From: Actinomycetota bacterium
GTDB taxonomy: Bacteria > Actinomycetota > Thermoleophilia > Solirubrobacterales > Solirubrobacteraceae
Assembly: GCA_005885515.1 (NCBI GenBank)
Contig: VAWK01000055.1
Location: 1 to 43,693 of the forward strand
Reading direction: 5' to 3'
Length of the DNA: 43,693 nt
Below the pieces are notes generated by a model. It saw only the letters and a program-made list of their open reading frames with translations. It did not search any database and was not told the DNA's origin. The translations under genes were made by a program, and so were the position numbers. Positions 35,633-43,693 of this stretch are shown in pieces (within the stretch, counting starts at the first letter, position 1; each line of letters opens with the position of its first letter).

Positions 35633-37339
35633 ATGGCCACCGTCTCGCAGGTCCAGCGCGAGCATGGCGCGCCGTGGCAGACGCACACGGTGTTCAACCA
35701 GCCGCCCCCGCTGGAGCACCTCGACGTGTACACCACCAACCTGCCTCTGGTCGAGGCGGTCGAGCGCGAGGGCGCCGGGTGGGTGCACGAGCGGGCCGCC
35801 GAGCTGGGGCGGTTCGTGGGCGGCGCGCCGCAGCAGTCCTGGGGCCGGCTGGCAAACGAGAACCGGCCGGTGCTGCGAACGCACGACCGCTACGGCAACC
35901 GCATCGACGAGGTGGAGTTTCACCCTGCGTGGCATCAGCTGATGCAGATGGGCGTCGAGAACGGGTTGCACTCGCTGCCCTGGACGAGCGATGAGCCGTG
36001 CGCGCACACCGCGCGCGCGGCGCTGTACATGACCGCGATGCAGGCCGAGGCTGGGTTCTGCTGCCCGATCACGATGACCTTCGCGGTCGTGCCTGCGCTG
36101 CGCGCGCAGCCGGAGCTGGCGGCGGAGTGGGAGCCGCGCCTGATGGCACGCACGTACGACCCCCGTTTGTTGCCGCCCGGCGAGAAGGCGAGCGCGATCG
36201 CGGGCATGGCGATGACCGAGAAGCAGGGCGGCTCGGACGTGCGCGCGAACACCACCGTCGCCACGCCGCTGGGCGCCGGCGGACCCGGCGGCGAGTACGA
36301 GATCACCGGTCACAAGTGGTTCTGCTCGGCGCCGATGTCGGACATCTTCCTCGTGCTGGCCCAGACCGAGGAGGGGCTGTCCTGCTTTTTGCTGCCGCGC
36401 ATCCTGCGCGACGGCAGCCGCAACGCCTTTCACATCCAGCGCCTGAAGGACAAGCTCGGCAACCGCTCCAACGCCTCCAGCGAGCTCGAGCTGCACGGCG
36501 CCTGGGCTCAGATGGTGGGCGAGCCCGGCAGGGGCGTGCCCACGATCATCGAGATGGTCGGCCACACGCGGCTCGACTGCGTGATCGGGTCGGCCGCCGG
36601 CATGCGCGCGGGACTGGTCTCGGCGATCCACCACGCCGCCCACCGGCGCACGTTTGGCAAGCGCCTGATCGAGCAGCCGCTGATGCGCAACGTGCTCGCC
36701 GACCTGTGCGTTGAGTCCGAGGCGACGACCGCGCTCGCGATGCGCCTGGCGCGGGCCTACGACGAGGCAGACGCCGACGCGCGCGCGGGTGAGAACGGAA
36801 CCGATGCCCAGCTGTTCAAGCGCCTGGCCACGGCCGCTGGCAAGTACTGGACGTGCAAGCGCGCGCCCGGCCACGCGTGCGAGGCTCTGGAGTGCTTGGG
36901 CGGCAACGGCTACGTCGAGGAGTCGGGCATGCCGCGCCTGTACCGCGAGGCGCCACTGGCCTCGATCTGGGAGGGGTCCGGAAACGTGATGAGCCTCGAC
37001 GTGCTGCGCGCGCTGGCGCGCTCGCCACGCTCGCTGGAGGTGTTCCTGGCCGAGGTCGAACAGGCCCGTGGCGCCGACGCGCGCTTGGACGCGCGGGTGG
37101 AGGCGCTCAAGCGGCAGTTCTCGGACGCCGGCACGCTCGAGACCCGGGCACGCCGTGTCGTGGAAGCGATGGCGCTGTGCCTGCAGGGCTCGCTGCTCGT
37201 GCGCAACGGCGCGCCCGCCGTCGCCGACGCGTTCTGCGCCTCGCGCCTGGGCGCGGACGGCGGCCTCGAGTATGGAACGCTGCCGGCGGGCACCGACTTC
37301 GAGGCGATCCTCGAGCGCGGTCGCCCCCAGGCCGGCTGA
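35633..37339 (+). CDS. aidB: AidB-like acyl-CoA dehydrogenase
   Basis: A 568-residue flavoprotein of the AidB branch of acyl-CoA dehydrogenases. It matches E. coli AidB across its length: WQTHTVFNQPPPLEHLDVY at the N-terminus, FHPAWHQLM, CPITMTFAVVPAL, GMAMTEKQGGSDVRANTT (FAD region), LKDKLGNRSNASSELEL, and the C-terminal LYREAPLASIWEGSGNVM. In E. coli AidB belongs to the alkylation (Ada) response and binds DNA; its enzymatic substrate is unclear. No ada or alkA gene is nearby. The ATG start has no clear ribosome site. A 53-nt gap separates it from the protease gene. Confidence 0.92.
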   Translation: MATVSQVQREHGAPWQTHTVFNQPPPLEHLDVYTTNLPLVEAVEREGAGWVHERAAELGRFVGGAPQQSWGRLANENRPVLRTHDRYGNRIDEVEFHPAWHQLMQMGVENGLHSLPWTSDEPCAHTARAALYMTAMQAEAGFCCPITMTFAVVPALRAQPELAAEWEPRLMARTYDPRLLPPGEKASAIAGMAMTEKQGGSDVRANTTVATPLGAGGPGGEYEITGHKWFCSAPMSDIFLVLAQTEEGLSCFLLPRILRDGSRNAFHIQRLKDKLGNRSNASSELELHGAWAQMVGEPGRGVPTIIEMVGHTRLDCVIGSAAGMRAGLVSAIHHAAHRRTFGKRLIEQPLMRNVLADLCVESEATTALAMRLARAYDEADADARAGENGTDAQLFKRLATAAGKYWTCKRAPGHACEALECLGGNGYVEESGMPRLYREAPLASIWEGSGNVMSLDVLRALARSPRSLEVFLAEVEQARGADARLDARVEALKRQFSDAGTLETRARRVVEAMALCLQGSLLVRNGAPAVADAFCASRLGADGGLEYGTLPAGTDFEAILERGRPQAG

Positions 37340-37380
37340 GCGCCGGCGCCCGCCGGTCCCGTGCCGGCGCCTGTCGGCCA

Positions 37381-37386
37381 TACCAT
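37381..37386 (+). promoter_or_regulatory. -10 box for leaderless M50 protease gene
   Basis: TACCAT fits TANNNT and ends exactly 6 nt before ATG 37393, so the transcript should begin at the start codon. GAGGG lies in those six bases but is too close to act as a ribosome site. Confidence 0.5.
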
Positions 37387-37392
37387 GAGGGC

Positions 37393-38538
37393 ATGGCGCC
37401 GCGCACCAATTACCAGCTCGCCCGCATCTTCGGGATCAGGATCGGCGTGGGGATCAGCTTCTTTGTCGTGCTGTTCGTCTTCATCTTCGCGGTCACCGGT
37501 CCGTTCCACGAAATGCTCGGCGGCTCGCGCACGACCGCCTACCTCGTCGCGGTGGCGTCGGTGCTGTCGTTCTTCGCCTCGTTGATCATGCACGAGCTCG
37601 GTCATGCGCTGGTGGCCCGCCGCAACGGCCTGCCGGTCGCCGGCATCGACCTGTGGGCGTTCGGCGGGATGACGCGCAGCGGCGAGCCGCAGACGCCCGG
37701 CGTGGAGTTCCGCGTCGCGGTCGCCGGCCCGCTCGTGACCCTGGCGGTGATCGTGCTGTGCACGCTGGCGGGCCAGCTGGCGACCAACAGCAGCCATTTC
37801 TTTGAAGCCGCGCTCGCCACCGGAGGAGTCCGGGCAAGCCCCGCGCTGGTGTGGCTGAGCTGGGTGGCGACGATCAACGCGCTGGTGCTGGTCTTCAACC
37901 TGATCCCAGCCTTCCCGCTGGACGGCGGCAAGATCGCGCGCGCCGCCATCTGGTGGCGCACGGGCGATCGCTACCGCGCGACCAACGTGTCCGGGCGCAT
38001 GGGGCAGGGCTTCGCCCTGCTCCTCGGGTTGTTCGGCCTGTGGGGGCTGGCGAGCGGCAGCTCCGGCGGGCTTCTGGCGATGCTGCTGGCCTTCTTCCTC
38101 TATCAGTCGGCGAGCGCCGCGGTCGTGCAGGCGTCGCTGAACCGGCGCATCGACAACCTGACCGTCGCCGACGTGATGGATCGCGAGCCGGTCACGATCC
38201 CCTCGTCCTCGACCCTGCTGGAGGCCCACGAGCAGTTCTTCATGCGCTATCGCTGGCAGTGGTTCGCCGTCGTGGACCCGGCCCGACACTTCCTCGGGAT
38301 CGTGCGCGGCCAACGCGTGGACGCCGAGATCGCGGCCGGTCGTCCCGCGCTCGCGGTGGCGGAAGTGCTCGACGATGAGGAGCCCGTCCGCGTCGATGAG
38401 GAGCAGCCGCTGGGCTCGCTGCTGGGCGCCGAGGGCCTGCCGCGTCTGGGCGCGATGGTGGCAGTCGACGACGAGGGGGTGCTCAAGGGCGTGGTCACGC
38501 TCGGGCAGGTGCGCCGGGCCTTGCGCCTGGCGACGTAG
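37393..38538 (+). CDS. Site-2 protease (M50) with CBS pair
   Basis: A 381-residue intramembrane zinc metalloprotease. HELGH at residues 67-71 gives the two zinc histidines and the glutamate, and NLIPAFPLDGGK (169-180) gives the third ligand. About six membrane helices span residues 18-225. The C-terminal part (about 243-381) is a pair of CBS domains (LTVADVMDREPVTIPSSSTL and a second copy ending VVTLGQVRRAL), which typically bind adenine nucleotides and gate activity. Family members cleave anti-sigma factors or membrane regulators. A substrate is not identifiable; the membrane-tethered sigma fusion at 3442 is a speculative candidate. The long frame starting at 36853 is an overlap artefact. 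Confidence 0.93.
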   Translation: MAPRTNYQLARIFGIRIGVGISFFVVLFVFIFAVTGPFHEMLGGSRTTAYLVAVASVLSFFASLIMHELGHALVARRNGLPVAGIDLWAFGGMTRSGEPQTPGVEFRVAVAGPLVTLAVIVLCTLAGQLATNSSHFFEAALATGGVRASPALVWLSWVATINALVLVFNLIPAFPLDGGKIARAAIWWRTGDRYRATNVSGRMGQGFALLLGLFGLWGLASGSSGGLLAMLLAFFLYQSASAAVVQASLNRRIDNLTVADVMDREPVTIPSSSTLLEAHEQFFMRYRWQWFAVVDPARHFLGIVRGQRVDAEIAAGRPALAVAEVLDDEEPVRVDEEQPLGSLLGAEGLPRLGAMVAVDDEGVLKGVVTLGQVRRALRLAT

Positions 38539-38573
38539 GCGCCGGCACGACCGGCCCGCGCGCAGCAGCCTTA

Positions 38574-38579
38574 TAGAGT
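38574..38579 (+). promoter_or_regulatory. Likely -10 box of the sdh operon
   Basis: TAGAGT within TTATAGAGT lies 39 nt before sdhA ATG 38619, in the 80-nt gap after the protease gene. It would give a leader of about 33 nt. No purine-rich ribosome site is obvious before the ATG. Confidence 0.45.
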
Positions 38580-38618
38580 CCTCCGGGCGAGCATCCGCTT
38601 GCCAACGACCTCCCAGAC

Positions 38619-40313
38619 ATGCCAGCACACGACGTCTTGATCATCGGGGCAGGCCTCGCCGGCCAGAGGGCTGCGCTGGCGGCCGCGCGCGAGGGCGCCA
38701 CGGTGGCGGTGATGAGCAAGGTCCAACCCGTGCGCTCGCACTCGGTGGCGGCCGCGGGGGGAATCAACGCCGCGATCAGCATCGACGACGACTGGCGCTC
38801 GCACGCCTACGACACCGTCAAGGGCTCGGACTTCCTGGGCGATCAGGATGCGATCGAAATCATGTGCGCGGAGGCACCGGCCGAGGTCATGCACCTGGAG
38901 CACATCGGCGTCACCTTCCATCGCAACGAGCGCGGCGAGCTCGACCTGCGCGCGTTCGGCGGCGCGTCGATGAAGCGCACCGCATACGTCGCCGATATCA
39001 CCGGGCAGGCGATGCTGCACGTGCTGTACGAGCAGCTGATGCGACGGCATGAGACGGTGGACACCTACGAGGAGTGGTTCACCACCTCGCTGCTGCAGGA
39101 CGCGGAGGGCAGCTGCTGCGGCGCCGTCGCCCGGGACGTGCGCAGCGGACGCATGGAGGCGTTCACCGCCAAGAACGTGATCCTCGCCTGCGGCGGCGCG
39201 GGGCAGGCGTACAAGCCGACGACCAACGGCCTGATCGTCACCGGCGACGGGATCGCGCTGGCGTATCGCATCGGCGCACCGCTGATGGACATGGAGATGG
39301 TCCAGTACCACCCCACCTGCCTGGTCGAGACCGGCATCTTGATCACCGAGGGGGCGCGCGGGGAGGGCGCGCACTTGCTCAACTCCCAGGGTGAACGCTT
39401 CATGCAGAAGTCCGCTCCCAACAAGATGGAGCTGGCCTCACGCGACGTGGTCTCGCGTGCGGAGCAGATCGAGATCGACGAGGGCCGCGGCGTGGGGCCA
39501 GACGGAAACGGCCTCTATCTCGACGTCACGGTCGTGCCCCGCAAGCGCACGCTGGAGGCGCTGCGCGAGATCGTCAGCCTCGGCAAGGACTTCGCCGGCG
39601 TGGACATCACGCGCGAACCGATCACGATCCGTCCCGGCCAGCACTACATAATGGGTGGGGTCAAGACCGACGTAGACGGGCGTACGCCGATCGAGGGGCT
39701 CTACGCCGCCGGCGAGGTGGCGTGCGTGTCGGTGCACGGCGGCAACCGCCTGGGCGCCAACTCGCTGCTCGACACGCTCATCTTCGGGCGGCGCGCGGGC
39801 GAGCACGCGGCGGCGCGCGCCGCCAGCATGGGCATGCCCGAGCCCGACACCGTCGCCGCCCTGCGGCGGGACAGCGAGCTGATCGAGTCGATCATCTCGC
39901 GCCCGCGGGAGGGCAGGCGCGTCTCGGAGATCAAGGACGAGCTCGGCGAGCTGATGAACCGCGAGGCGGCGGTGTTCCGCAGCCGGGAGGGGCTGGAGCG
40001 AGCGCGCGAGACGGTTGCACGCCTCAAAGAGGAGTCGGCGCAGGCCTGGATCGACGATCGCGGCACCGTCTTCAACCAGGACGTGCTGGGCGCGATCGAG
40101 CTCGGCTACATGGTCGACTGCGCCGAGGCGATCGTGCTCGCCGCGCTCGAGCGCACCGAGTCCCGGGGCGCCCAGTTCCGCACCGATTTCCCTGCGCGCA
40201 ACGACGACGAGTGGCTCAAGCACATCGACATCTCGCTCAACGGCGACGGGCCCCGGGTGAGCTACTCGCCGGTCACGATCACCCAGTGGCAGCCCGAGGA
40301 GAGGAAGTACTAG
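38619..40313 (+). CDS. sdhA: Succinate dehydrogenase flavoprotein subunit
   Basis: A 564-residue FAD subunit that oxidises succinate to fumarate (or the reverse). [18 protein letters not shown] is the FAD dinucleotide fold. [15 protein letters not shown] carries the histidine that binds FAD covalently. [17 protein letters not shown] and [19 protein letters not shown] are the conserved capping-domain and C-terminal motifs. It is first in a tight operon: its stop TAG overlaps the sdhB GTG by one base, after a strong GAGGAGAGGAAG. Confidence 0.95.
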   Translation: MPAHDVLIIGAGLAGQRAALAAAREGATVAVMSKVQPVRSHSVAAAGGINAAISIDDDWRSHAYDTVKGSDFLGDQDAIEIMCAEAPAEVMHLEHIGVTFHRNERGELDLRAFGGASMKRTAYVADITGQAMLHVLYEQLMRRHETVDTYEEWFTTSLLQDAEGSCCGAVARDVRSGRMEAFTAKNVILACGGAGQAYKPTTNGLIVTGDGIALAYRIGAPLMDMEMVQYHPTCLVETGILITEGARGEGAHLLNSQGERFMQKSAPNKMELASRDVVSRAEQIEIDEGRGVGPDGNGLYLDVTVVPRKRTLEALREIVSLGKDFAGVDITREPITIRPGQHYIMGGVKTDVDGRTPIEGLYAAGEVACVSVHGGNRLGANSLLDTLIFGRRAGEHAAARAASMGMPEPDTVAALRRDSELIESIISRPREGRRVSEIKDELGELMNREAAVFRSREGLERARETVARLKEESAQAWIDDRGTVFNQDVLGAIELGYMVDCAEAIVLAALERTESRGAQFRTDFPARNDDEWLKHIDISLNGDGPRVSYSPVTITQWQPEERKY

Positions 40314-41701
40314 TGGCCGAGGTGCACAGACCCGCGCAGCAGTTCACGCTGAGGCTGCGCCGTTATGACCCCGAGTCCGGGCAGGCGCCCTACTGGGACC
40401 AGCACACGATCGAGCTTGAGCCCCATCGCTCGGTGCTCGAGGGGATTCTGCAGGCGCGCGACCGCGTTGACGGCTCGATCGGTATCCGCTGCTCCTGCCG
40501 GCAGGCGATCTGCGGCTCATGCGGCGTGCGCATCAACGGCGCCCCCGCGCTGGCCTGCAACACGCACCTCGAGGCGGCCGCGCGGACCGGCAGCGACGAG
40601 GTGATCGAGGTCGAGCCGATGGGCAACATGCCGGTCCTCAAGGACCTGATCGTGGACATGGACGCCGTCCACTGGAAGAAGATAAGGCGCGTCACGCCGT
40701 GGCTGCTGGCCAAGCAGCCGGTGCCCGAGCGCGAGTACCTGGTGCCGCGCGAGAGCATGGTCGACGTCACCCAGACGATGGCCTGCATCCAGTGCGGCGC
40801 GTGTGTCTCGGACTGCCTGTCGATGGAGGTCGACCCCGACTTCATCGGACCGGCCGCGCTGGCCAAGGCATACCGCTTCGTCGGCGACCCGCGCGACGAC
40901 CAGCAGTTGGAGCGGCTCAACGACCTGGCCCAGGACCCGCACGGGATCTTCGACTGCACGCACTGCTTCAACTGCGTCGATGCTTGCCCCAAGGATGTCG
41001 ACCCGATGGGCCAGATCATGCGGCTGCGGCGCATCGCGACAAGCGATCACCACATCGTCGACCGCAACAACGGCCAGCGCCACGAGGCCGCCTTCACTGG
41101 ATTGGTGCGCGACTACGGCCTCAACCACGAGGCCGAGCTGCTGTCGCGCTCCTACGGCGGCAACTCGTGGTTTGGCAAGTTCCACCCGGCAGCCGGCAAG
41201 GAGCTGCTGTCTTCGCTGCCGGTGGTCGCCAAGGGACTGCTGCGCGGCAAGCTCGATCCGCGCACGGCCGTGCTCGGCCACAAGCTGCCGAAGGCCGACC
41301 TGCGAAGCGTGCACCGGATCTACGAGCGGATCGAGGAGCGTGAGCAGCGCTACGAGCTGAACCTGTTCATCACCGGCTACGACGAGGACCTCGAGCCGGC
41401 TTCACCGCGCGACCGCTCCGGGTCGCCAGATCAGCCCGTCGCGCAGGCCGCGGCCGGCGAGGCAGCGGCTGGCGGCCCCGCGTCAGGCGAAGCCGACGCC
41501 GCGAGCGAAGGCGCGCCCGATCTCCCCTCGGCCAGCGCCGCCGCGGGTGCGTCCGGCGGCGCGGCGAGCGGCGCGTCCGCCGGTCCCGCCGCGGAGGAGT
41601 CGGGCGGTGCGGCGGGCGGCGGTGCGGCGGGCTCGAGTCCCGCCCATGGAGCCGGCGGCGGCGGCGAGCAGGGCGCGCCGAGCGAGGACAGCTCAGAGTG
41701 A
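40313..41701 (+). CDS. sdhB: Succinate dehydrogenase iron-sulfur subunit, class E-like
   Basis: A 462-residue iron-sulfur subunit. The N-terminal ferredoxin fold binds [2Fe-2S] through C62, C67, C70 and C82. C158-C161-C164-C168 is the [4Fe-4S] motif. The third motif is C215-x2-C218-x2-C221-x3-C225-P. Canonical SdhB has no cysteine at the C218 position and binds [3Fe-4S]; an extra cysteine here is the mark of class E enzymes, in which a second [4Fe-4S] is found. The last 95 or so residues (from about 368) are a Gly/Ala/Ser/Glu low-complexity tail not seen in standard SdhB. GTG 40313 overlaps the sdhA stop; the longer frame upstream is an artefact. Confidence 0.93.
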   Translation: MAEVHRPAQQFTLRLRRYDPESGQAPYWDQHTIELEPHRSVLEGILQARDRVDGSIGIRCSCRQAICGSCGVRINGAPALACNTHLEAAARTGSDEVIEVEPMGNMPVLKDLIVDMDAVHWKKIRRVTPWLLAKQPVPEREYLVPRESMVDVTQTMACIQCGACVSDCLSMEVDPDFIGPAALAKAYRFVGDPRDDQQLERLNDLAQDPHGIFDCTHCFNCVDACPKDVDPMGQIMRLRRIATSDHHIVDRNNGQRHEAAFTGLVRDYGLNHEAELLSRSYGGNSWFGKFHPAAGKELLSSLPVVAKGLLRGKLDPRTAVLGHKLPKADLRSVHRIYERIEEREQRYELNLFITGYDEDLEPASPRDRSGSPDQPVAQAAAGEAAAGGPASGEADAASEGAPDLPSASAAAGASGGAASGASAGPAAEESGGAAGGGAAGSSPAHGAGGGGEQGAPSEDSSE

Positions 41702-42603
41702 TGAGAGTCGCCTACTGGCCCGGTTGTGTGAGTCGCGGCTTTACCCCCGAGCTGCACGGGTCGATGGCCAAGGTGGCACCGCTGCTCGACCTCGAGCTGA
41801 TCGAGTTGGATCGCGCCTGCTGCACCGGCGCCGGCGTGATCGCCGAGCACAACCAGGAGCTGGCAGACACGCTGAACGCGCGCACGTTCGCGCTCGCCCA
41901 GCAGGTCGACGGAGCCGAGCTGATGATCAACATCTGCTCGACCTGCCAGGGGGCGCAGAGCGAGTGCCAGGAGCGCCTGGACGCCAACGCGGAGTACCGT
42001 GCGCACGTCAACGAGACGCTCGCGGGCGAGGGTCTGAGCTATGAGAGGGGCCTGACCAACAAGAACTTCCTGTGGCTGCTCGTGGAGGAGATCGGGCTCG
42101 AGCGGCTGCGCTCGCTGGTCACGCGTCCGCTGTACAACCTCAGAGTCGGTCCCTTCTACGGCTGCTACATCGTGCGCCCGCGCGAGCGCCTGGGGATCGA
42201 TCGCGAGCATCCCCGCGACCACTACCTGCACCAGCTAATCGAGGCCCTGGGCGGCACCGTGATCGAGTACGCCGGCATGCGCAAGTGCTGTGGTTTTCCG
42301 ATCGTCACGATGAACAAGGAGGCGTCGCTGAGACAGGCCGGGCGCCACCTCGGCGACGCCGTCGACGCCGAAGCGGACTGCCTGGTCACCCCCTGCCCGC
42401 TGTGTCATTTGAACCTCGATCTGCAGCAGCCTCTGGCCGAGCAGACGGTCGGCCGCGAGCTCGACTTGCCGGTGCTTCACCTGCCTCAGCTCGTGGGCCT
42501 CGCGCTGGGCCTCGAGCCCGGCGAGCTGGGTCTGAACCGCCACATCGTGCGGCCGACCTCGGTGATCGACTGGGCAAGCGCGGTCGTCGGCGCCGCCGCC
42601 TGA
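41701..42603 (+). CDS. CCG-domain subunit (SdhE/HdrB-like)
   Basis: A 300-residue protein with two CCG cysteine-rich domains. The first uses C9, C40-C41, C79 and C82; the second C155, C196-C197, C232 and C235. Such domains bind noncubane [4Fe-4S] clusters in heterodisulfide reductase HdrB. As the third gene after sdhAB they define class E succinate:quinone reductases and methylmenaquinol:fumarate reductases, where this subunit replaces the haem-containing SdhC/SdhD anchor. No transmembrane helix is seen, so it would bind the membrane peripherally. ATG 41701 overlaps the sdhB stop as TGATG; GTG 41698 is directly before it. Confidence 0.92.
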   Translation: MRVAYWPGCVSRGFTPELHGSMAKVAPLLDLELIELDRACCTGAGVIAEHNQELADTLNARTFALAQQVDGAELMINICSTCQGAQSECQERLDANAEYRAHVNETLAGEGLSYERGLTNKNFLWLLVEEIGLERLRSLVTRPLYNLRVGPFYGCYIVRPRERLGIDREHPRDHYLHQLIEALGGTVIEYAGMRKCCGFPIVTMNKEASLRQAGRHLGDAVDAEADCLVTPCPLCHLNLDLQQPLAEQTVGRELDLPVLHLPQLVGLALGLEPGELGLNRHIVRPTSVIDWASAVVGAAA

Positions 42604-42631
42604 TCTGAACCGGCTTTGAGCTGCCGAGGCG

Positions 42632-42706
42632 GCGTCAGCCGGGCGACTCCGGCTGTCGCATGGGACGCCAGCCGTTGGGGCCGCTGCGAGATGCCACTTA
42701 GCATCT
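42632..42706 (+). terminator. Two hairpins after the sdh operon
   Basis: The first (42632-42659) pairs GCGTCAGCCGG with CCGGCTGTCGC, 11 bp with one T-T mismatch. The second (42689-42706) pairs AGATGC with GCATCT and is followed by TCTGCT. They lie 29 and 86 nt after the last sdh gene. The rest of this 166-nt gap holds only the wecB promoter. Confidence 0.6.
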
Positions 42707-42756
42707 TCTGCTCCAGTACCGGCGAGGCGGGCCGGGTTGTCCGCGCCCGCGCCGCA

Positions 42757-42762
42757 TAGGCT
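42757..42762 (+). promoter_or_regulatory. -10 box for leaderless wecB
   Basis: TAGGCT, also used by the LCP gene, is 7 nt before GTG 42770. The intervening GAGGTGA could serve as a ribosome site only if transcription starts further upstream, so leaderless translation is the simpler reading. Confidence 0.5.
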
Positions 42763-42769
42763 GAGGTGA

Positions 42770-43693
42770 GTGAAGATCGTCGCCGTCGTCGGCAACCGAC
42801 CCCAGTTCATCAAGGCCGCGGCCGTTTCCGGGCTGCTTCGCAAACAGCACGAGGAGATCCTGGTGCACACTGGCCAGCACTACGACGACTCGCTGTCGCG
42901 CATCTTCTTTGCCGAGCTGGGTCTCGCGCGCCCGGACCGCGAGCTCGGCCTGGGCGGCGGCACGAACACGGCCCAGACCGCGCGCATGCTCGCCGCCCTG
43001 GGGCCGGTACTCGAGGAGCTGCGCCCCGACGCCGTGCTCGTCTACGGCGACACCAACTCCACGCTGGCGGGCGCGCTCGCGGCCGGACAGGCCACGGTAC
43101 CGCTCGTGCACGTCGAGGCGGGCATGCGCTCGCACGACCGCACGATGCCCGAGGAGCTCAACCGCCTGCTCACCGACCGGATCGGCGCGCTGTTGCTGTG
43201 CGCCTCGCAGACCGCGACCGAGAACCTGCGCGCCGAGTCGGTCCCGGGCAGGATCGTGCTCGTCGGCGACGTGATGGTCGACGTGGCCCTGCGCCGCGCG
43301 CGCTCGGCGCGTGATGACGTGGACACGGTGCGCGCCCGCGGGCTCGAGCCGGGTGGCTACCTGCTGCTCACGGCCCATCGCGCGGGCAACGTCGACGCGC
43401 CCGAGCGCTTGCGCGCGCTGGTGGAGCTCGTGAGGGCGCTACCGATGCCGGTCGTGTTTCCGCTGCACCCGCGCACACGCGCGCGTCTGCTTCATGAGGG
43501 GATGCTGAGCGAGCTCGAGCGCGACACCCGCGTGCTGCTCAGCGAGCCGCTGGGCTACGGCGAGTTCAGCGCCCTGCTCGTGCACGCGCGGGCAGTGCTC
43601 ACCGATTCCGGAGGCGTCCAGAAGGAGGCGTACCTTGCCGGGGTGCCCTGCCTCACGCTGCGCGCCAACACCGAGTGGGTGGAGACGGTGGCC
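42770..43693 (+). CDS. wecB: UDP-GlcNAc 2-epimerase, 3' end cut off
   Basis: The first 308 codons of a non-hydrolysing UDP-N-acetylglucosamine 2-epimerase, open to the window edge. It makes UDP-ManNAc for surface polysaccharide. The fold is GT-B. Visible motifs: VVGNRPQFIKAAAV, HTGQHYDDSLS, VYGDTNSTLAGALA, HVEAGMRSHDRTMPEELNR, LTAHRAGNVD and LTDSGGVQKEAYLAGVPCL. The HRxEN motif reads HRAGN, a change from the usual glutamate; the histidine is kept. About 50-70 residues are missing. It starts a new transcript after the sdh terminators. Confidence 0.93.
   Translation, partial: MKIVAVVGNRPQFIKAAAVSGLLRKQHEEILVHTGQHYDDSLSRIFFAELGLARPDRELGLGGGTNTAQTARMLAALGPVLEELRPDAVLVYGDTNSTLAGALAAGQATVPLVHVEAGMRSHDRTMPEELNRLLTDRIGALLLCASQTATENLRAESVPGRIVLVGDVMVDVALRRARSARDDVDTVRARGLEPGGYLLLTAHRAGNVDAPERLRALVELVRALPMPVVFPLHPRTRARLLHEGMLSELERDTRVLLSEPLGYGEFSALLVHARAVLTDSGGVQKEAYLAGVPCLTLRANTEWVETVA

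Noticed and set aside
36853-37392. N-terminal extension of the M50 protease
   Set aside because: It overlaps the end of aidB in another frame and has no protein-like composition; ATG 37393 has a -10 box and begins with the membrane part.
39722-40312. N-terminal extension of SdhB
   Set aside because: It overlaps sdhA out of frame and is Arg/Ala/His-rich; GTG 40313 has a strong ribosome site and the ferredoxin domain follows.

Overview
The window is GC-rich bacterial chromosome (about 70% G+C, strong G/C third-position bias, many GTG starts). Its gene order points to a deep-branching actinobacterium, most likely Thermoleophilia/Solirubrobacterales. The evidence is the block glmU-prs-(membrane protein)-rplY-pth-mfd-foldase-eno-FtsB/DivIC, the block rsmI-metG-tatD-ksgA-ispE, a CsrA without flagellar genes, a eukaryote-type NADP isocitrate dehydrogenase, and many start codons placed as if transcripts were leaderless. 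The taxonomic placement is inference. I see no phage, insertion sequence, CRISPR array or rRNA operon.

Layout. 1-3.4 kb: initiator tRNA, a Ppx/GppA phosphatase, an acetolactate-synthase-like ThDP enzyme and tRNA-Leu(UAA). 3.4-10.1 kb: an ECF sigma factor fused to its own zinc anti-sigma domain, a membrane segment and a long Ala/Pro/Ser tail; a lone Lrp ligand-sensing domain; a zinc-ribbon rhomboid pseudoprotease; a stand-alone DUF2090 aldolase; csrA; and several small uncharacterised proteins. 9.3-20.7 kb: a long minus-strand housekeeping run from tRNA-Gln and glmU down to the FtsB-like protein. It covers cell-wall precursors, PRPP, ribosomal protein L25, peptidyl-tRNA recycling, transcription-coupled repair, a secreted foldase and enolase. 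20.8-22.8 kb: a secreted CAP protein and a PucR/CdaR-type regulator. 22.9-27.8 kb: the rRNA-methylation, Met-tRNA and isoprenoid operon. 27.9-33.2 kb: an LCP cell-wall ligase, a cysteine-free FmdB-like protein, a TetR regulator, small proteins, an SDR, a SRPBCC protein, and an AT-hook/winged-helix DNA-binding protein preceded by a perfect CRP-type palindrome. 33.2-42.6 kb: central carbon metabolism, with mdh and icd on the minus strand and aidB, a CBS-domain site-2 protease and a class-E-like succinate dehydrogenase (sdhA, sdhB and a CCG-domain subunit) on the plus strand. The window ends inside wecB.

Two themes recur. First, at least nine genes have a TANNNT -10 hexamer 6-8 nt upstream of the start codon, which predicts leaderless mRNAs. 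The clearest case is a 22-bp intergenic region in which two divergent -10 boxes overlap. Second, several proteins are recombined or degenerate versions of known families: the sigma/anti-sigma fusion, the rhomboid without catalytic residues, the FmdB relative without cysteines, and the SdhB with an extra cluster cysteine and a long low-complexity tail. These are the best leads for new biology here. Coordinates were read by eye, so short sites may be off by one or two bases.
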